A stretch of 5,571 nt of DNA from an uncultured Peptostreptococcaceae bacterium (GTDB lineage: Bacteria > Bacillota > Clostridia > Peptostreptococcales > Anaerovoracaceae): the NCBI GenBank assembly GCA_905236895.1, contig CAJOQI010000047.1, forward strand, positions 1 to 5,571, read 5' to 3'. The notes beneath the pieces are model-generated. The model worked only from the letters and a program-made list of their open reading frames with translations, had not been told where the DNA came from and searched no databases. Position 1 is the first letter of the stretch. Each line of letters begins with the position of its first letter. Positions 5,230 through 5,571 of this stretch are shown here, piece by piece. The position numbers and the translations under genes were made by a program.

Positions 5230-5571
5230 AATAGAACGGGAAATATGGAAGAATCTCACGGAAATCTATGCCAGAAGAGCTTCGGAAGGCATAGATATGG
5301 AAGATGAGGAAGGGATAGAAGATGAGATAGAAGATTTGGTTCTTAACCACTATGGGCATCTGGAACTAAAGGATATTGAAACCATTAGCAGAAGGTTATA
5401 CGGAAGGCTTAAGGGGGACCTGGGACCGCTGTCCTATCTCCTGGAGGATAGGGAGATAACGGAAATCATGATAAATGGTCCAAAGGATGTCTTTTATGAG
5501 AAGAAGGGGGCTCTATATTGCCTTGGAGAGGGTTTCGGAGATGCGGATGATTTGGTTTTGGCCATAAGAAA
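5219..5571 (+). CDS. cpaF: CpaF/TadA-type secretion ATPase, N-terminal part
   Basis: The frame is open from the ATG at 5219 to the window edge: 117 complete codons and no stop. The sequence LGPLSYLLEDREITEIMINGP (residues 68-88) is the hallmark N-terminal element of CpaF/TadA ATPases, usually LGPLEPLLxDPxVTEIMVNGP. These are hexameric type II/IV secretion ATPases at the cytoplasmic side of the membrane that power Tad/Flp pilus assembly. The first 60 residues are predicted helical and include a very acidic stretch around residues 26-39. The Walker A, Asp/His box and Walker B motifs would lie beyond the window, so an intact active site cannot be confirmed. The start overlaps the preceding gene by 11 nt and has GGGGA at 5208-5212, 6 nt upstream, which points to coupled translation. 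A later in-frame ATG (residue 27) has no better site and would cut into the N-terminal helices. Confidence 0.92.
   Translation, partial: MRHEIEREIWKNLTEIYARRASEGIDMEDEEGIEDEIEDLVLNHYGHLELKDIETISRRLYGRLKGDLGPLSYLLEDREITEIMINGPKDVFYEKKGALYCLGEGFGDADDLVLAIR

Overview
This window looks like a chromosomal segment of a Clostridia bacterium, most likely Lachnospiraceae. That assignment is inference. It rests on moderate GC, AGA/AGG-dominated arginine codons in most genes, strong GGAGG-type ribosome binding sites, consensus sigma-A-like promoters, a genome-encoded CCA on the tRNA, and a Tad-type pilus locus opening with a CpaE/TadZ-like protein followed by CpaF. No rRNA, CRISPR array or insertion sequence was seen.

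Layout. (1) 1-200: the C-terminal end of a DNA methyltransferase (beta-class motif order) that starts outside the window. (2) 226-301: tRNA-Arg(CCG), with its own likely extended -10 promoter in the tail of the methyltransferase gene. (3) 302-337: a hairpin with T-runs on both strands that can end transcription from the tRNA and from the converging trpS. (4) 357-1337, minus strand: tryptophanyl-tRNA synthetase. (5) 1338-1470: a compact divergent promoter region whose two -35 boxes lie back to back and form an inverted repeat. (6) 1471-3222 and 3226-4065: a two-gene unit of an AMP-forming fatty-acyl-CoA-ligase-like enzyme and a YhfC/PrsW-type intramembrane metalloprotease, closed by a strong terminator at 4108-4130. 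(7) 4131-4239: a short spacer with a near-consensus promoter. (8) 4240-5229 and 5219 to the window end: the first two genes of a probable Tad pilus operon, a CpaE/TadZ-like P-loop protein whose nucleotide-binding motifs have decayed, and the N-terminus of the CpaF/TadA secretion ATPase, overlapping by 11 bases.

How the genes work together. tRNA-Arg and TrpS belong to translation. The ligase and the membrane protease are probably co-transcribed, which suggests a shared link to lipids or the membrane, but the sequence does not show what it is. The last two genes fit a pilus/secretion machine in which the TadZ-like protein positions the complex and CpaF powers it; the rest of that operon should lie to the right. 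I see no clearly new system here. The most notable points are the degenerate TadZ-like ATPase, the ligase-protease pairing, and the minimal leader of the tad transcript.
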